Notes under the pieces: model-generated | The model's database searches: none | Told to the model about the DNA's origin: nothing | Seen by the model: the letters and a program-made list of their open reading frames with translations, nothing else | Assembly: GCF_023101085.1 (NCBI RefSeq) | Contig: NZ_CP064703.1 | Coordinates: forward strand, 7,130,001 to 7,194,000 | Length of the DNA stretch: 64,000 nt | Reading direction: 5' to 3' | Source: Bradyrhizobium sp. 170 | GTDB lineage: Bacteria; Pseudomonadota; Alphaproteobacteria; Rhizobiales; Xanthobacteraceae | Shown here: piece after piece, positions 45,222-53,534 of the stretch | How positions within the stretch are numbered: position 1 is the stretch's first letter | Layout: each line of letters starts with the position of its first letter | Program-made: the position numbers and the translations under genes

Positions 45222-46238
45222 GTGGTTCATCGCGAAGCTCCAAAATCGATCCTGGTTCACGTGCTGTTTGGGCTGAGGAAACTGCTGGGCGTCGCAACGT
45301 TCGCCCTGATAATTGTTCTGGTAGGCCCGAAGCTGTTTGTCCTGTTCGACAATCCGAAGAACGCAACGGTCCCGGCCAAGCTGTTCGAAGCGCGCGAATA
45401 CGTTCTCAGTAAATCCGTGCCGGTGCTGCATCGATATGTGCCGACCAACATTGCCGGCAGCGATCGGTCCGACTGGATTCTCATTGGCCTCGCCGTTCTC
45501 GTTACCATCTTCTCAGGCGCAGTCGCCCAACGCGCGCAGACCGCCTCGAACCGGCGGCTGCTGCGAAAGTCGGCCCAGGCATGGCGCCGCAAGGAGGGTG
45601 TGAAGCCGGGCTCCAAGCTCGACGCCGAACTGGAAACGACGCTGCGAATGGCGGAAAGCGGCAAGACCGTGAACCGTCAGGAGTTGTTGAGGGTATTTGC
45701 CGAAACCAAGAAGAAGCTCGACACGTTCGGCCGTGAAGTGGCCTTCCTTGCCGTCGACGTGGTCGGCTCGGCCGGGATGAAGACGGGCGAAGACCATGCT
45801 TCAATTCAATATGACTTCGAAGAGTATCGAAAGCTCGTGGAACGCATCTTTCGCGCCAGAGGCGTGCTGAAGACGGCATGGACGCCCGACGGCGTGATGG
45901 CATGCTTCGCCCATGTGGAGGATGCTTGCCAGTCAGGCAAGGACGTCATCAAGAGTCTCAAGGTGTTCAACCGCGAGGTGAAACTGTCCAAGGCGGATTT
46001 CGCCGTTCGCTGCGGCGTGAACGCGGGCCTGGTCTACTTCGACGACTCGACCCCCCTCGAGACGATCTCGGATCGCGTCATCGACGTCACCGGGCACATG
46101 CAGAAGAATGCCGAGCCGAATACCGTGCTGGTAGCGCGCAAGATCATCGAGCCGTTGCGTCAGCTTGAGGAATTTACCCACACCACGCAAGTTATCGATG
46201 GCTACGAAGCCAGTGTGTGGCGCGATACCGGCTCTTAA
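45222..46238 (+). CDS. Class III adenylate/guanylate cyclase with membrane anchor
   Basis: A 338-residue protein. Two membrane helices (LLGVATFALIIVLVGPKLFV; WILIGLAVLVTIFSGAVA) frame a short periplasmic loop; the C-terminal catalytic domain starts near residue 165. Both metal-binding Asp are visible: VAFLAVDVVGSAG near 179 and WTPDGVMACF near 226. RCGVNAGLVYF and the final ISDRVIDVTGHMQKNAEPN helix fit class III cyclases. GTG 45222 is the only good start. The variant second motif (PDG not GDG) leaves nucleotide choice open. Confidence 0.8.
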   Translation: MVHREAPKSILVHVLFGLRKLLGVATFALIIVLVGPKLFVLFDNPKNATVPAKLFEAREYVLSKSVPVLHRYVPTNIAGSDRSDWILIGLAVLVTIFSGAVAQRAQTASNRRLLRKSAQAWRRKEGVKPGSKLDAELETTLRMAESGKTVNRQELLRVFAETKKKLDTFGREVAFLAVDVVGSAGMKTGEDHASIQYDFEEYRKLVERIFRARGVLKTAWTPDGVMACFAHVEDACQSGKDVIKSLKVFNREVKLSKADFAVRCGVNAGLVYFDDSTPLETISDRVIDVTGHMQKNAEPNTVLVARKIIEPLRQLEEFTHTTQVIDGYEASVWRDTGS

Positions 46239-46305
46239 GCCACGCTCGGCTGCGTCCGCCCACCCCACATATTAGCGCCCGTCATGCGGCGCGTTTGCGA
46301 GCACC

Positions 46306-46333
46306 GAAAAAGGCCGCCCCCGAATGCGGCCTT
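46306..46333 (-). terminator. Minus-strand terminator-like hairpin without an obvious gene
   Basis: Stem AAGGCCGC at 46310-46317 pairs with GCGGCCTT at 46326-46333; on the minus strand it is followed by a T run. No minus-strand gene ends upstream of it, though a short frame ending TGA at 46358-46360 could be a relic. It may also act on plus-strand transcripts of the cyclase as a weak stop. Confidence 0.5.
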
Positions 46334-46679
46334 GAGCGTTGCCGTCGATCATGGTGATCAGACGGCTGCGCCGGCGCCGTAGCGACTCCGCAGCCGCAAT
46401 TTACGGTGGAAGGCCGCCTCTTGAAAAATGCGGGACAGTTCGAAGTGACAAGACCTTTTGCTCGACGGGCGTGCTGCGCGAGCAGAGGACCAGCTTGTTG
46501 AGGCATAAGCGATCAACACAGCAAAAGTATCATCCACGCGTCATAATACGACATTAGATAATGTTCGGAGCTGGCGAACTTTAAATAAACACTTGGGCCA
46601 GCCTTGGGACGCAGTCATCGACCGAGCCTGGCGGGGAACATTCAGTGTTCGGCGCTGGTTCTCAACGGAGCATCATTAA
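46334..46679. other. Intergenic region and AT-rich leader
   Basis: The first half is GC-rich without a supported gene. The second half, 46505-46595, is AT-rich and probably contains the promoter of PEPxxWA-CTERM protein 4 and its long leader. Confidence 0.4.
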
Positions 46680-47381
46680 ATGGTTGGTACTATCGCAAAA
46701 CTGTCTTGCGCTGTTCTTGTTGTGTCCGCCGTGCCAGCCAAAGCTGTCGAGGTGATCACGAACGGCGACTTTCAATCGGGTCTGACGGGATGGACCTCGT
46801 ACACCACCGCGAACGGAACGATCGCGGCCACTCCGAGCCTGCCAGGCGCTCCGCAGCCGCAGAACGCCTCGGTCGTCTCTTTCAACGTGACGGGCTCCGG
46901 CGCCTCGAACGCGTTGTTCCTGAACGCAGGCAAGATCAATCCGATCTATGGTTCAGCTCCCGGGGAAGGTGGTGGTGTCTCGCAGACGTTCACGACGACG
47001 GGTGGTCTGGCGACATTCTCGGCCGATATTGCGGCATATACCCGCGTGAATGGTCTCACGGCGTTCGGATTGATGAGCGTCCTGCTGGATGGTGTGGTGT
47101 TGGATAGCTTTGACTTCGTCGGCCCTGGCACGTCGACGACACTGCGCAACACGCTGGACTTCACCACCAACCTTACGGCGGGCCAGCATACCATCCAGCT
47201 ACAGGCCACGCGCATCTTCGCACCCGGTGGTGGCGTTACCTCACAGTACTTCGACAACGTATCGCTCGACGTGTTGGCGCCCGTTCCGGAGCCCTCAACC
47301 TGGGCGATGCTGATCCTTGGCTTCGTTGGGGTAGGTTTTATGGCTTATCGCCGTCGCAACGGCGCAACGCTCGCGGCCTGA
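46680..47381 (+). CDS. PEPxxWA-CTERM secreted protein 4
   Basis: A 233-residue protein: signal peptide ([15 protein letters not shown]), a beta-sandwich region beginning [19 protein letters not shown], the start typical of carbohydrate-binding modules, and [17 protein letters not shown] before the tail [10 protein letters not shown] with helix and [11 protein letters not shown]. The NGDF..GLTGW motif and FDNVSL close resemble DUF642-like galactose-binding folds, as in protein 1, so both may bind glycans. A terminator follows 21 bases after the stop. Confidence 0.87.
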   Translation: MVGTIAKLSCAVLVVSAVPAKAVEVITNGDFQSGLTGWTSYTTANGTIAATPSLPGAPQPQNASVVSFNVTGSGASNALFLNAGKINPIYGSAPGEGGGVSQTFTTTGGLATFSADIAAYTRVNGLTAFGLMSVLLDGVVLDSFDFVGPGTSTTLRNTLDFTTNLTAGQHTIQLQATRIFAPGGGVTSQYFDNVSLDVLAPVPEPSTWAMLILGFVGVGFMAYRRRNGATLAA

Positions 47382-47402
47382 TCAGCGCTCCGATTGGATT
47401 GA

Positions 47403-47431
47403 GAAGCCGCCTCAAGGGCGGCTTCTTTTTT
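47403..47431 (+). terminator. Rho-independent terminator
   Basis: Stem GAAGCCGCC / GGCGGCTTC with a five-base loop and six T after it; it ends the PEPxxWA-CTERM protein 4 transcript. Confidence 0.9.
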
Positions 47432-47784
47432 GTACCGTGCTGGACCGCTGCTGCGCGGCAAATATGCCGCTTTAGAAGCAAAGCGGGCATCAACCTCAGT
47501 GCGTTACGCCATCGAGTCTGTGAGGACACTGAAGCGGCCTCGTCGTGCCGACCACCAACGCTTGTGCCGCAGCCGCGAACAACGGCGATCGTACCTCCTG
47601 ATTGCAGCCATCTTCAGCCCGCAATTAAGGAAAAGCAGAAAACTGCCACCTGAAGACCGCGCCAAGGCTGCCCTGATCGGACTAAGCAAATAAAATCATT
47701 GGAATATTTTTTAATCATCGCGTTGACCGCCACAATATTATCGCATATGTTTTACCTTTAATTGTTTAATTTAAAGGTTTTGCG
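47432..47784. other. Intergenic stretch with an AT-rich inverted repeat
   Basis: No supported gene in 353 bases. Near the end, 47754-47778, ACCTTTAATT and AATTTAAAGGT form a nearly perfect inverted repeat with a GTTT centre, just before a possible small gene. It could be an operator or a leader hairpin. Confidence 0.4.
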
Positions 47785-47994
47785 GTGGCGGCCGTGGATA
47801 CCAAACTCAACTCCGATTTGAGACGATTGCGATACGCCCTCGAGGCGGTTTCCGCGGATTTGGATGCCATTGAACAACGGCCGCATCCTTCGCTTCGTTC
47901 AGCCGCCGAAAACCTCGAGGGAAATCGACGCGACGGCCTCGAGGCATTCGTCAATCACTTTGTCTTTGCGGTAAAGAGTGGCGTCCTGCGGTAG
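47785..47994 (+). CDS. Small helical protein, possible gene
   Basis: A 69-residue frame from GTG 47785: MAAVDTKLNSDLRRLRYALE, AVSADLDAIEQRPHPSLRSA, ending FVFAVKSGVLR. It looks like a helical hairpin. No strong ribosome site and no family recognised; it is kept because an inverted repeat and AT-rich leader precede it. It could be fortuitous. Confidence 0.35.
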   Translation: MAAVDTKLNSDLRRLRYALEAVSADLDAIEQRPHPSLRSAAENLEGNRRDGLEAFVNHFVFAVKSGVLR

Positions 47995-48183
47995 ACGAGC
48001 CACAGCCCGCAAGCACTTGAGCCCTCCATCGCCATAGCGCGCGCGGCGAAACCGCGGATACCAGGCAAGCCCATTTGTATGGCATTGCACTCATATGTCG
48101 TTGTCGGTTCCATTGTTACGTTGTGACCCAACCAAGCGATGGGTTTGTGGTTCAATTTGGAATGCTGGGTCGAGATCACGTTT

Positions 48184-48375
48184 ATGCCGGACGACATTGC
48201 AAAAGCCTATTTCGAGATTCAGCAGCTTCGCGAAGAGATTCGAAGGACGGAGCTCGCTCTCAGGATTTCTTTCGCGCGTCCGCCGAACCGCCCTTGCTAC
48301 ACCGGGCTCATGAACGCCCGTAGCTCGCAGGCAACCAATCCACAAATGCCTCTTTTAAAACGAGGCGGCAATTAA
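48184..48375 (+). CDS. Small coiled protein, possible gene
   Basis: A 63-residue frame from ATG 48184: MPDDIAKAYFEIQQLREEIR, then RTELALRISFARPPNRPC and a polar tail. The first half is an amphipathic helix similar in style to the other small helical proteins here. Start and reality are uncertain. Confidence 0.4.
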   Translation: MPDDIAKAYFEIQQLREEIRRTELALRISFARPPNRPCYTGLMNARSSQATNPQMPLLKRGGN

Positions 48376-48709
48376 CTGCATGGGTTGGCGGCAGCATCAC
48401 CGCGGCGCTCCTGCCCCCGACCCGGCTGGGTCCAGCCCGCCATCGCAAATCGATTTCCGGCGACCGCGTTAATGGTCAAAAATTATGCCGCCCGCATAAA
48501 TACGGGCACGCTCGCATTTACCATGCATCCAAGTCTCCTCCCGCATTTCCACGGTAATCTCTGAAAATCCATTTAAATCAATTGTCTAATTTAGGGTCGC
48601 GAGCTAAATTGCCGGCGATTTCTAATCGTGCCGGCGGGTCAGGCGATGGGACGGCATCTCGGTTGGTATTACGTGTCGTGGGGACGATGCGAACTTTTGA
48701 AAGCAAGGC
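48376..48709. other. Region upstream of wecB
   Basis: About 334 bases. An AT-rich segment around 48560-48595 is a likely promoter area for the wecB-nfrB-like pair. No gene or hairpin identified. Confidence 0.4.
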
Positions 48710-49897
48710 ATGCATCACCCTCGCAGAGAGCATTTCAGCCACTCAACGCCTGTCCGCACTTTTGTCTTTGTGATTGGGACCCGGCCTGAAGTCATCAAGG
48801 TGGCCCCCATCATCCGCCGCCTGCGCGAAGCCGAATGGGCGACCGTTCGGATCGTAACGTCCGGCCAGCAGAGCGATCTGCTCGACAGCACCCTTGCCGA
48901 ATTCGACCTCCGTCCGGACTTCTCCATCCCGCATCGAAGCAATTGTCGCACGCCGGCGGTTCTCGCCAGCCTGCTCATTCGCCGCCTGGACAAATATTTC
49001 GGCGAGGTGCGGCCGGATTGCGTTCTGGCCCAGGGGGACACGACGACCGCCTATGCGTCGTCGATTGCGGCGTTCTACCGCAAGATCGCCTTTGTGCATG
49101 TCGAGGCCGGACTGCGCACGCCAAGCCTTGACGCGCCCTTCCCCGAGGAATTTCACCGCCGTTCGATCGCCGTATCCACGTCTCTCCACTGCGCGCCCAC
49201 ATCGGCCGCTGCGCAGAACCTGACGCGAGAGAACATTTCGCGGGAGAAGATCCTCGTTTCGGGAAACACGGTGATCGACTCGCTGCTCGAAGTCGCGGCT
49301 TCGAAGCCGGCGCCGCCCGCCGACTTTCCGAGGTTACGGACCATCCTCCTCACCGCGCATCGGCGCGAGAATTTTGGCGCGCCGCTGCGGGACGTGTTCA
49401 CCGCGATCAGGGCCTTCGTCGATCTCACCCCCGACGTCGCCGTATATTTTCCGGTTCATCCCAATCCAAACGCGCGCGAAACGGCCATCGAGATTCTTTC
49501 GGGGCATCCCCGGATCAAGCTGGTCGACCCGTTGGGCTACCGCGACATTGTCGCTGCGATACAGAATGCCTGGTGCGTGGTGACCGACAGCGGCGGCCTT
49601 CAGGAAGAGGCGCCTGCGCTCGGCAAGCCCGTTCTGGTGTTGCGCGACGTAACCGAGCGGCCCGAGGCGGTGGCGTCAGGGGTTGTCGAGTTGGTCGGGA
49701 CTTCTCGCGAGGCGGTATTCGGTGCCTTGTTCGAGTTGCACAAGAACAGCGCGAAATACACCCGCATGGCCCGCCCGGTATTTCCCTATGGCGATGGTCA
49801 CGCCAGCAAGCGGATCGTCGAGGCGCTCTATCGACAATTCGTCCTGCCGCCGCAAATGCGCTCCGCCGAAATCATTCAGCTTCACCACGCATCCTGA
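48710..49897 (+). CDS. wecB: UDP-N-acetylglucosamine 2-epimerase (non-hydrolysing)
   Basis: A 395-residue GT-B-like enzyme producing UDP-N-acetylmannosamine. It has FVFVIGTRPEVIKVAPIIRR, the CVLAQGDTTTAYASSIAAFY region, VHVEAGLRTPSLDAPFPEEF, LTAHRRENFG and DSGGLQEEAPALGKPVLVLR with the substrate-binding VTERPEA. All signature motifs look intact. It ends four bases before the NfrB-like transferase gene, so the two are one operon: UDP-ManNAc supply followed by a membrane glycosyltransferase. Confidence 0.93.
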   Translation: MHHPRREHFSHSTPVRTFVFVIGTRPEVIKVAPIIRRLREAEWATVRIVTSGQQSDLLDSTLAEFDLRPDFSIPHRSNCRTPAVLASLLIRRLDKYFGEVRPDCVLAQGDTTTAYASSIAAFYRKIAFVHVEAGLRTPSLDAPFPEEFHRRSIAVSTSLHCAPTSAAAQNLTRENISREKILVSGNTVIDSLLEVAASKPAPPADFPRLRTILLTAHRRENFGAPLRDVFTAIRAFVDLTPDVAVYFPVHPNPNARETAIEILSGHPRIKLVDPLGYRDIVAAIQNAWCVVTDSGGLQEEAPALGKPVLVLRDVTERPEAVASGVVELVGTSREAVFGALFELHKNSAKYTRMARPVFPYGDGHASKRIVEALYRQFVLPPQMRSAEIIQLHHAS

Positions 49898-49900
49898 CTC

Positions 49901-51409
49901 ATGACACAAGCCCCCTCCTTCATCTTTCAATATCTCTATGTCGTCGAGATTCTGATGCTGATCGCTGGCGTGATCATCGCGATCTCCAGCATCGACGACC
50001 TCGTGGTGGACCTGCTGTACTGGAGCAGCAGGCTGATGGGCACGTCGGACAGCAAGTCCAGGGAATTGCCGAGCGTGGAGATTCTCGAGCAACTGCCCGA
50101 GCGCCCCATCGCCATCATGGTGCCGTGCTGGAAGGAGCACGACGTCATTTTTTCGATGCTCTCATCGAACTCCCGGCTCGTGCGCTACCAGCACGCGCAT
50201 TACTTCGTCGGCGTCTATCTGAATGATCCCCTCACCCAGGCCGAGGTGCGCAAGGCGCAGGGGCTGTACAAGAACATCCATATGGTGCTGGTTCCGCACG
50301 ATGGCCCGACCAGCAAGGCCGATTGCCTGAACCAGACGATCTCTGACATCTTCATGTTCGAGGCCGAGCAGAACATTAAGTTTGCGGGAATCGTGATGCA
50401 CGATTCCGAGGACCTCATTCACCCGCTGGAGCTCAAGCTCTTCAACAAGCTGGTCGACATCTACGACTTCATTCAGTTGCCGGTCTACTCGTTCTCCCGG
50501 CCGATCACTTCGATGATCGCGGGCCTCTATATGGATGAGTTCGCCGAGATGCACACCAAGGACCTCGAGGTCCGGCAGCGGATCAGCGGCGTCATTCCCT
50601 GCGCCGGCGTCTCCGCATGCTTCAGCCGGGAGGCGATCCAGCATCTCAACGATCAGAACCACGGCGAGGCTTTCCGCACGTCATCGTTCACGGAAGACTA
50701 TGACATCGCGTTTCGTGTCTCTGAACTCGGGTTCAATTCCGCGTTTATCGCCTATCCGGCCAGCTACGCGATCGACATCGATATCGACAGCGGCAACCCA
50801 GGCATTCTCCACCGGACCCTTCCGGTGGCGACCCGCGAGTTCTTTCCGTCAGGCCTCGAGGCCGCCTATCGCCAGCGCGCGCGCTGGCTGCTCGGCATCG
50901 TATTCCAGGGCTCCCAGGAGCAAGGCTGGAAAGGCTCTCTCGGGACCAAGTACTTTCTGGCGCGAGACAGAAAGGGCGTGATCACCAGCCCGGCGGTCAT
51001 GCTCGCCTATTTTGCGCTCGCCAATCTGACCGTGTTCGAACTCTATAGGGCGGTTTTCGATCCCGAAAAGCAGTTTGTTTATACCCTGCTGAACCAGAAC
51101 TGGGCGGTCTGGATGTTTTTCGCAAACTTCCTGTTTCTGGTCTGGCGCCTGTTCAACCGAATGACGTTCACAGGCATGATCTACAATGTGCGTCATGCCC
51201 TGATGGCCGCGCCGAGGCTTGTCGTTGGCAATTTCGTCAACTTCTTCGCAACGTGGCGCGCCGTGCGCATCTACGTCAGCCACCGGATATCCGGCACGGC
51301 CCTCGTTTGGGACAAGACGTCCCACTCCTACCCCGTTCACATGGGCGACCTCACCTTGCCGCGAACGGCGGTGGCCGCCGATGGCACGGGAGCAGCGGGG
51401 AACAGCTAA
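49901..51409 (+). CDS. NfrB-like membrane glycosyltransferase (GT2)
   Basis: A 502-residue protein. An N-terminal helix (YLYVVEILMLIAGVIIAISS) leads to a GT2 domain with IAIMVPCWKEHDVI, FVGVYLNDPLTQ, VPHDGPTSKADCLNQT, IVMHDSEDLIHPLEL, SSFTEDYDIAFRV and QRARWLLGIVFQG, the last being the QxxRW motif of processive synthases. At least three C-terminal helices follow (ITSPAVMLAYFALANLTVFE onward). This layout is that of NfrB (phage N4 adsorption protein B), but the C-terminal MshEN cyclic-di-GMP domain of the E. coli protein is missing. Paired with wecB it could make a ManNAc glycan. Confidence 0.8.
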   Translation: MTQAPSFIFQYLYVVEILMLIAGVIIAISSIDDLVVDLLYWSSRLMGTSDSKSRELPSVEILEQLPERPIAIMVPCWKEHDVIFSMLSSNSRLVRYQHAHYFVGVYLNDPLTQAEVRKAQGLYKNIHMVLVPHDGPTSKADCLNQTISDIFMFEAEQNIKFAGIVMHDSEDLIHPLELKLFNKLVDIYDFIQLPVYSFSRPITSMIAGLYMDEFAEMHTKDLEVRQRISGVIPCAGVSACFSREAIQHLNDQNHGEAFRTSSFTEDYDIAFRVSELGFNSAFIAYPASYAIDIDIDSGNPGILHRTLPVATREFFPSGLEAAYRQRARWLLGIVFQGSQEQGWKGSLGTKYFLARDRKGVITSPAVMLAYFALANLTVFELYRAVFDPEKQFVYTLLNQNWAVWMFFANFLFLVWRLFNRMTFTGMIYNVRHALMAAPRLVVGNFVNFFATWRAVRIYVSHRISGTALVWDKTSHSYPVHMGDLTLPRTAVAADGTGAAGNS

Positions 51410-51711
51410 GCGGCCAGCAGAGCCTGGCTTTCGCGCGGCTGTTCACGGGACGGGCTGGGGCCAAGGATGAGACGGGCGAACGAGCGCGTTGCGAGGAATG
51501 CCGCGCAGACCACGATCGCAGCGAGTTGAAGACCGGGGTAAAAAATAACCGCTCCGAGAACGAGCCAGCCTGCCGCGATCGCAAGGAAGTCGCCGAGCCT
51601 TGAGCTCCTGCCGTGGGCGGGATCGAAGTCGCGATCGAGCGCATCCGCGATCGCATCGAAGCCGTCAATCGCATCCCTGCTTGTCGGGCCGGCCAGATCA
51701 CGTGAAAACAT
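51406..51711 (-). CDS. Small membrane protein
   Basis: A 101-residue protein starting at ATG 51711 with a GGGGGTG sequence upstream. It has an acidic cytoplasmic start (DAIDGFDAIADALDRDFDPA), a pair of adjacent hydrophobic helices (FLAIAAGWLVLGAVIFYPGL, LAAIVVCAAFLATRSFARLI) and a polar tail. It converges with the NfrB-like gene, overlapping its stop by four bases. Family unknown. A hairpin around its leader (51715-51745) may regulate it. Confidence 0.6.
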   Translation of the reverse strand: MFSRDLAGPTSRDAIDGFDAIADALDRDFDPAHGRSSRLGDFLAIAAGWLVLGAVIFYPGLQLAAIVVCAAFLATRSFARLILGPSPSREQPRESQALLAA

Positions 51712-51750
51712 CGAACACCCCCAAGAGCCTCTCGCGAGCTCTGGGGGCAT

Positions 51751-52107
51751 TTGGCGGGAGGACTATTGCCCGCCGCTCAAACCGACCGTTACAGTTTTAT
51801 CCATATGGCTCTTTTGCGCGCGAAGGCTTTGCGCCTCCCGGGACATGAATAATTCGGGCCCAACGCATTCGTTAGGATTTGAATAATTCGCCCATAGAAA
51901 TGGGGAAACTGGCCGAAGCGAACACAAGGCGGCAGCAAAAGTGCCCACAATTGCGCGCGCTTCTCCGGCGAACCTTGGCTTGCATCCGGGTCGGACGACG
52001 GAATAGCCGTTAGTATTGATATCTCTTCCTTTTAATTGGCCTTGCTTTATTTAATTTTCGAATTTAAATTCCGGACGAGAATTAACTATTTATTTGGAAG
52101 CCCGATC
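51751..52107. other. Intergenic region and AT-rich leader of PEPxxWA-CTERM gene 5
   Basis: The interval runs from the leader of the minus-strand membrane protein gene (starting at 51711) to the next start. Its last 95 bases (52010-52105) are strikingly AT-rich for this genome and end in a GGAAG ribosome site. No other gene is supported. Confidence 0.4.
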
Positions 52108-52824
52108 ATGCGAAAATTGCTTGCACCGCTCTGCGCGCTCGCCGCCCTTGTCGCCTTGAGCGATAGCGCCCGTGCCGTGGTCGTCACGGCATCCAGCGGC
52201 CCATTCAGCGCCGGCAATTCCAATACCAACAACGACATTACGTTCGACGGCCTCGCCACGCCGAACACGTTTGCCGGCACCAGCATCCAGTGGGGCGCTG
52301 CGCCGGCTTCGCTTGGCGGCATCGCCTTCTCGGGTACGGCCATCATCGCCAAGAATGCCGCGGGAACGGCGGCGGGTATCTCGGCGACGCCGGCGGGAGA
52401 CACCACAAACTACATGTCCATTCTGGGTGGCAAGTCCGAGACGCTGACGTTCTCGGGAGCCCAGAACAAGTTCGGTCTGTTTTGGGGATCGATCGATTCC
52501 TACAACAGCGTCGCATTCTATCTGGGAAGCAGCGCCACGCCGTTCCTGACGCTTTTTGGGAACAACCTCAACGCAGTGCCCGCGCTTGGATTTAACGGCG
52601 ACCAGTCGGGCGCTCTGACGAACGCTTATGTCACGTTCACCGGCCTGAGCTTCGACAAGATCGTTCTCGCATCGTCGAGCAATTCATTCGAATTCGACAA
52701 CATCTCCTACGGCAATGTTGGACCCGTGCCGGAGCCCTCGACCTGGGCCATGATGATCCTTGGCTTTGCCGGTGTCGGCTACATGACCTATCGGCGGAAG
52801 CGCCAAGCGACTGCTCTGGCCTAA
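52108..52824 (+). CDS. PEPxxWA-CTERM secreted protein 5
   Basis: About 238 residues: signal peptide [20 protein letters not shown], a beta-rich domain that includes [39 protein letters not shown] and [19 protein letters not shown], and the tail [14 protein letters not shown] with Gly-rich helix and [11 protein letters not shown]. The exported domain resembles the NPCBM/lectin-like PEP-CTERM architecture in which a calcium- or sugar-binding beta-sandwich ends in FDNIS. ATG 52108 follows a GGAAG ribosome site. A terminator lies 26 bases after the stop. Confidence 0.87.
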   Translation: MRKLLAPLCALAALVALSDSARAVVVTASSGPFSAGNSNTNNDITFDGLATPNTFAGTSIQWGAAPASLGGIAFSGTAIIAKNAAGTAAGISATPAGDTTNYMSILGGKSETLTFSGAQNKFGLFWGSIDSYNSVAFYLGSSATPFLTLFGNNLNAVPALGFNGDQSGALTNAYVTFTGLSFDKIVLASSSNSFEFDNISYGNVGPVPEPSTWAMMILGFAGVGYMTYRRKRQATALA

Positions 52825-52850
52825 AGCCGCGATCAGTTTCCTGTCGAAGG

Positions 52851-52870
52851 GCCGCCTCAGGGCGGCTTTT
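52851..52870 (+). terminator. Rho-independent terminator
   Basis: GCCGCC - TCAG - GGCGGC stem followed by TTTT, just after PEPxxWA-CTERM gene 5. Confidence 0.85.
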
Positions 52871-52932
52871 CTCTTCGAGAGCGTCTGGTTTGGTAACGAA
52901 CTGGCTTTTCATGCTCCTTGCTGGGGTGCGAC

Positions 52933-53244
52933 ATGAAAGACGACAAACTAAGGCAAATGTCGCTCGACGACCTCTGGGATCTGCACGAAAGAATCGGCGC
53001 GATCCTGAGTGACAAGATTGAGGACGAGAAGAAGAAACTTGAACAGCAGCTCAATCAGCTGGCCAGCAGGGTTGCGGAATTGTCGTCGCCAAGTCCGGAG
53101 CGCCGGCCATACCCGAAGGTAGAGGCCAAGTATCGAAACCCGGACAACCCGTCAGAGACGTGGTCGGGGCGAGGCAAAACCCCGCGCTGGCTGGCCAAAC
53201 TGATTGCGAGTGGAAGAAAGCTCGATGAGTTCAGGATCCAGTAG
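52933..53244 (+). CDS. H-NS family DNA-binding protein (copy 2)
   Basis: A 103-residue paralogue of the protein at 41422-41799. The coiled-coil N-terminus (SLDDLWDLHERIGAILSDKI, EKKKLEQQLNQLASRV) and the C-terminal DNA-binding part (YPKVEAKYRNPDNPSETWSG, RGKTPRWLAKLI) align well, but the basic tail is missing. The frame opens at TTG 52918; ATG 52933 is preferred. It lies just after a PEPxxWA-CTERM gene and could form mixed oligomers with copy 1. Confidence 0.85.
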   Translation: MKDDKLRQMSLDDLWDLHERIGAILSDKIEDEKKKLEQQLNQLASRVAELSSPSPERRPYPKVEAKYRNPDNPSETWSGRGKTPRWLAKLIASGRKLDEFRIQ

Positions 53245-53465
53245 TTGCTGCCACAGGCGCGACTTCGAAGTCTGTCGGAGCAAATGGCGGAGCTCAACAA
53301 GCTAAGCAGCAAGTTCGTGTTGCAGAAGCTACTCTGCGATCCAGGACCTGCCGATCAGTAAGGTTGACTGGTTAGGTTAAGTCGCGAGTTCGGTTGCAGC
53401 GTCCTCAAGCTGGGTTATTGATTGAGTACCGGACAATTTCCCCCAAGCGTCCGGGCCCACACCAG

Positions 53466-53510
53466 CAAAGCCGCCAGGCGAAAATACTCCGCTTGGCGGC
53501 TTTGTTCTTT
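53466..53510 (+). terminator. Terminator-like hairpin
   Basis: An 11-base-pair perfect stem, CAAAGCCGCCA at 53466-53476 and TGGCGGCTTTG at 53494-53504, then TTCTTT. It shares the GCCGCC core with other terminators. It lies between the H-NS copy 2 gene and a 28-residue membrane peptide gene. Confidence 0.7.
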
Positions 53511-53534
53511 GGATCGCCAGTGCGCCACACATGG

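Noticed and set aside
51715..51745. Hairpin CCCCAAGAGC / GCTCTGGGG taken as a riboswitch
   Set aside because: A single imperfect stem near a ribosome site is not enough to call a riboswitch; noted only as a possible leader structure.
53284..53361. 25-codon frame after H-NS copy 2
   Set aside because: MAELNKLSSKF looks plausible but the frame is too short and lacks a ribosome site.
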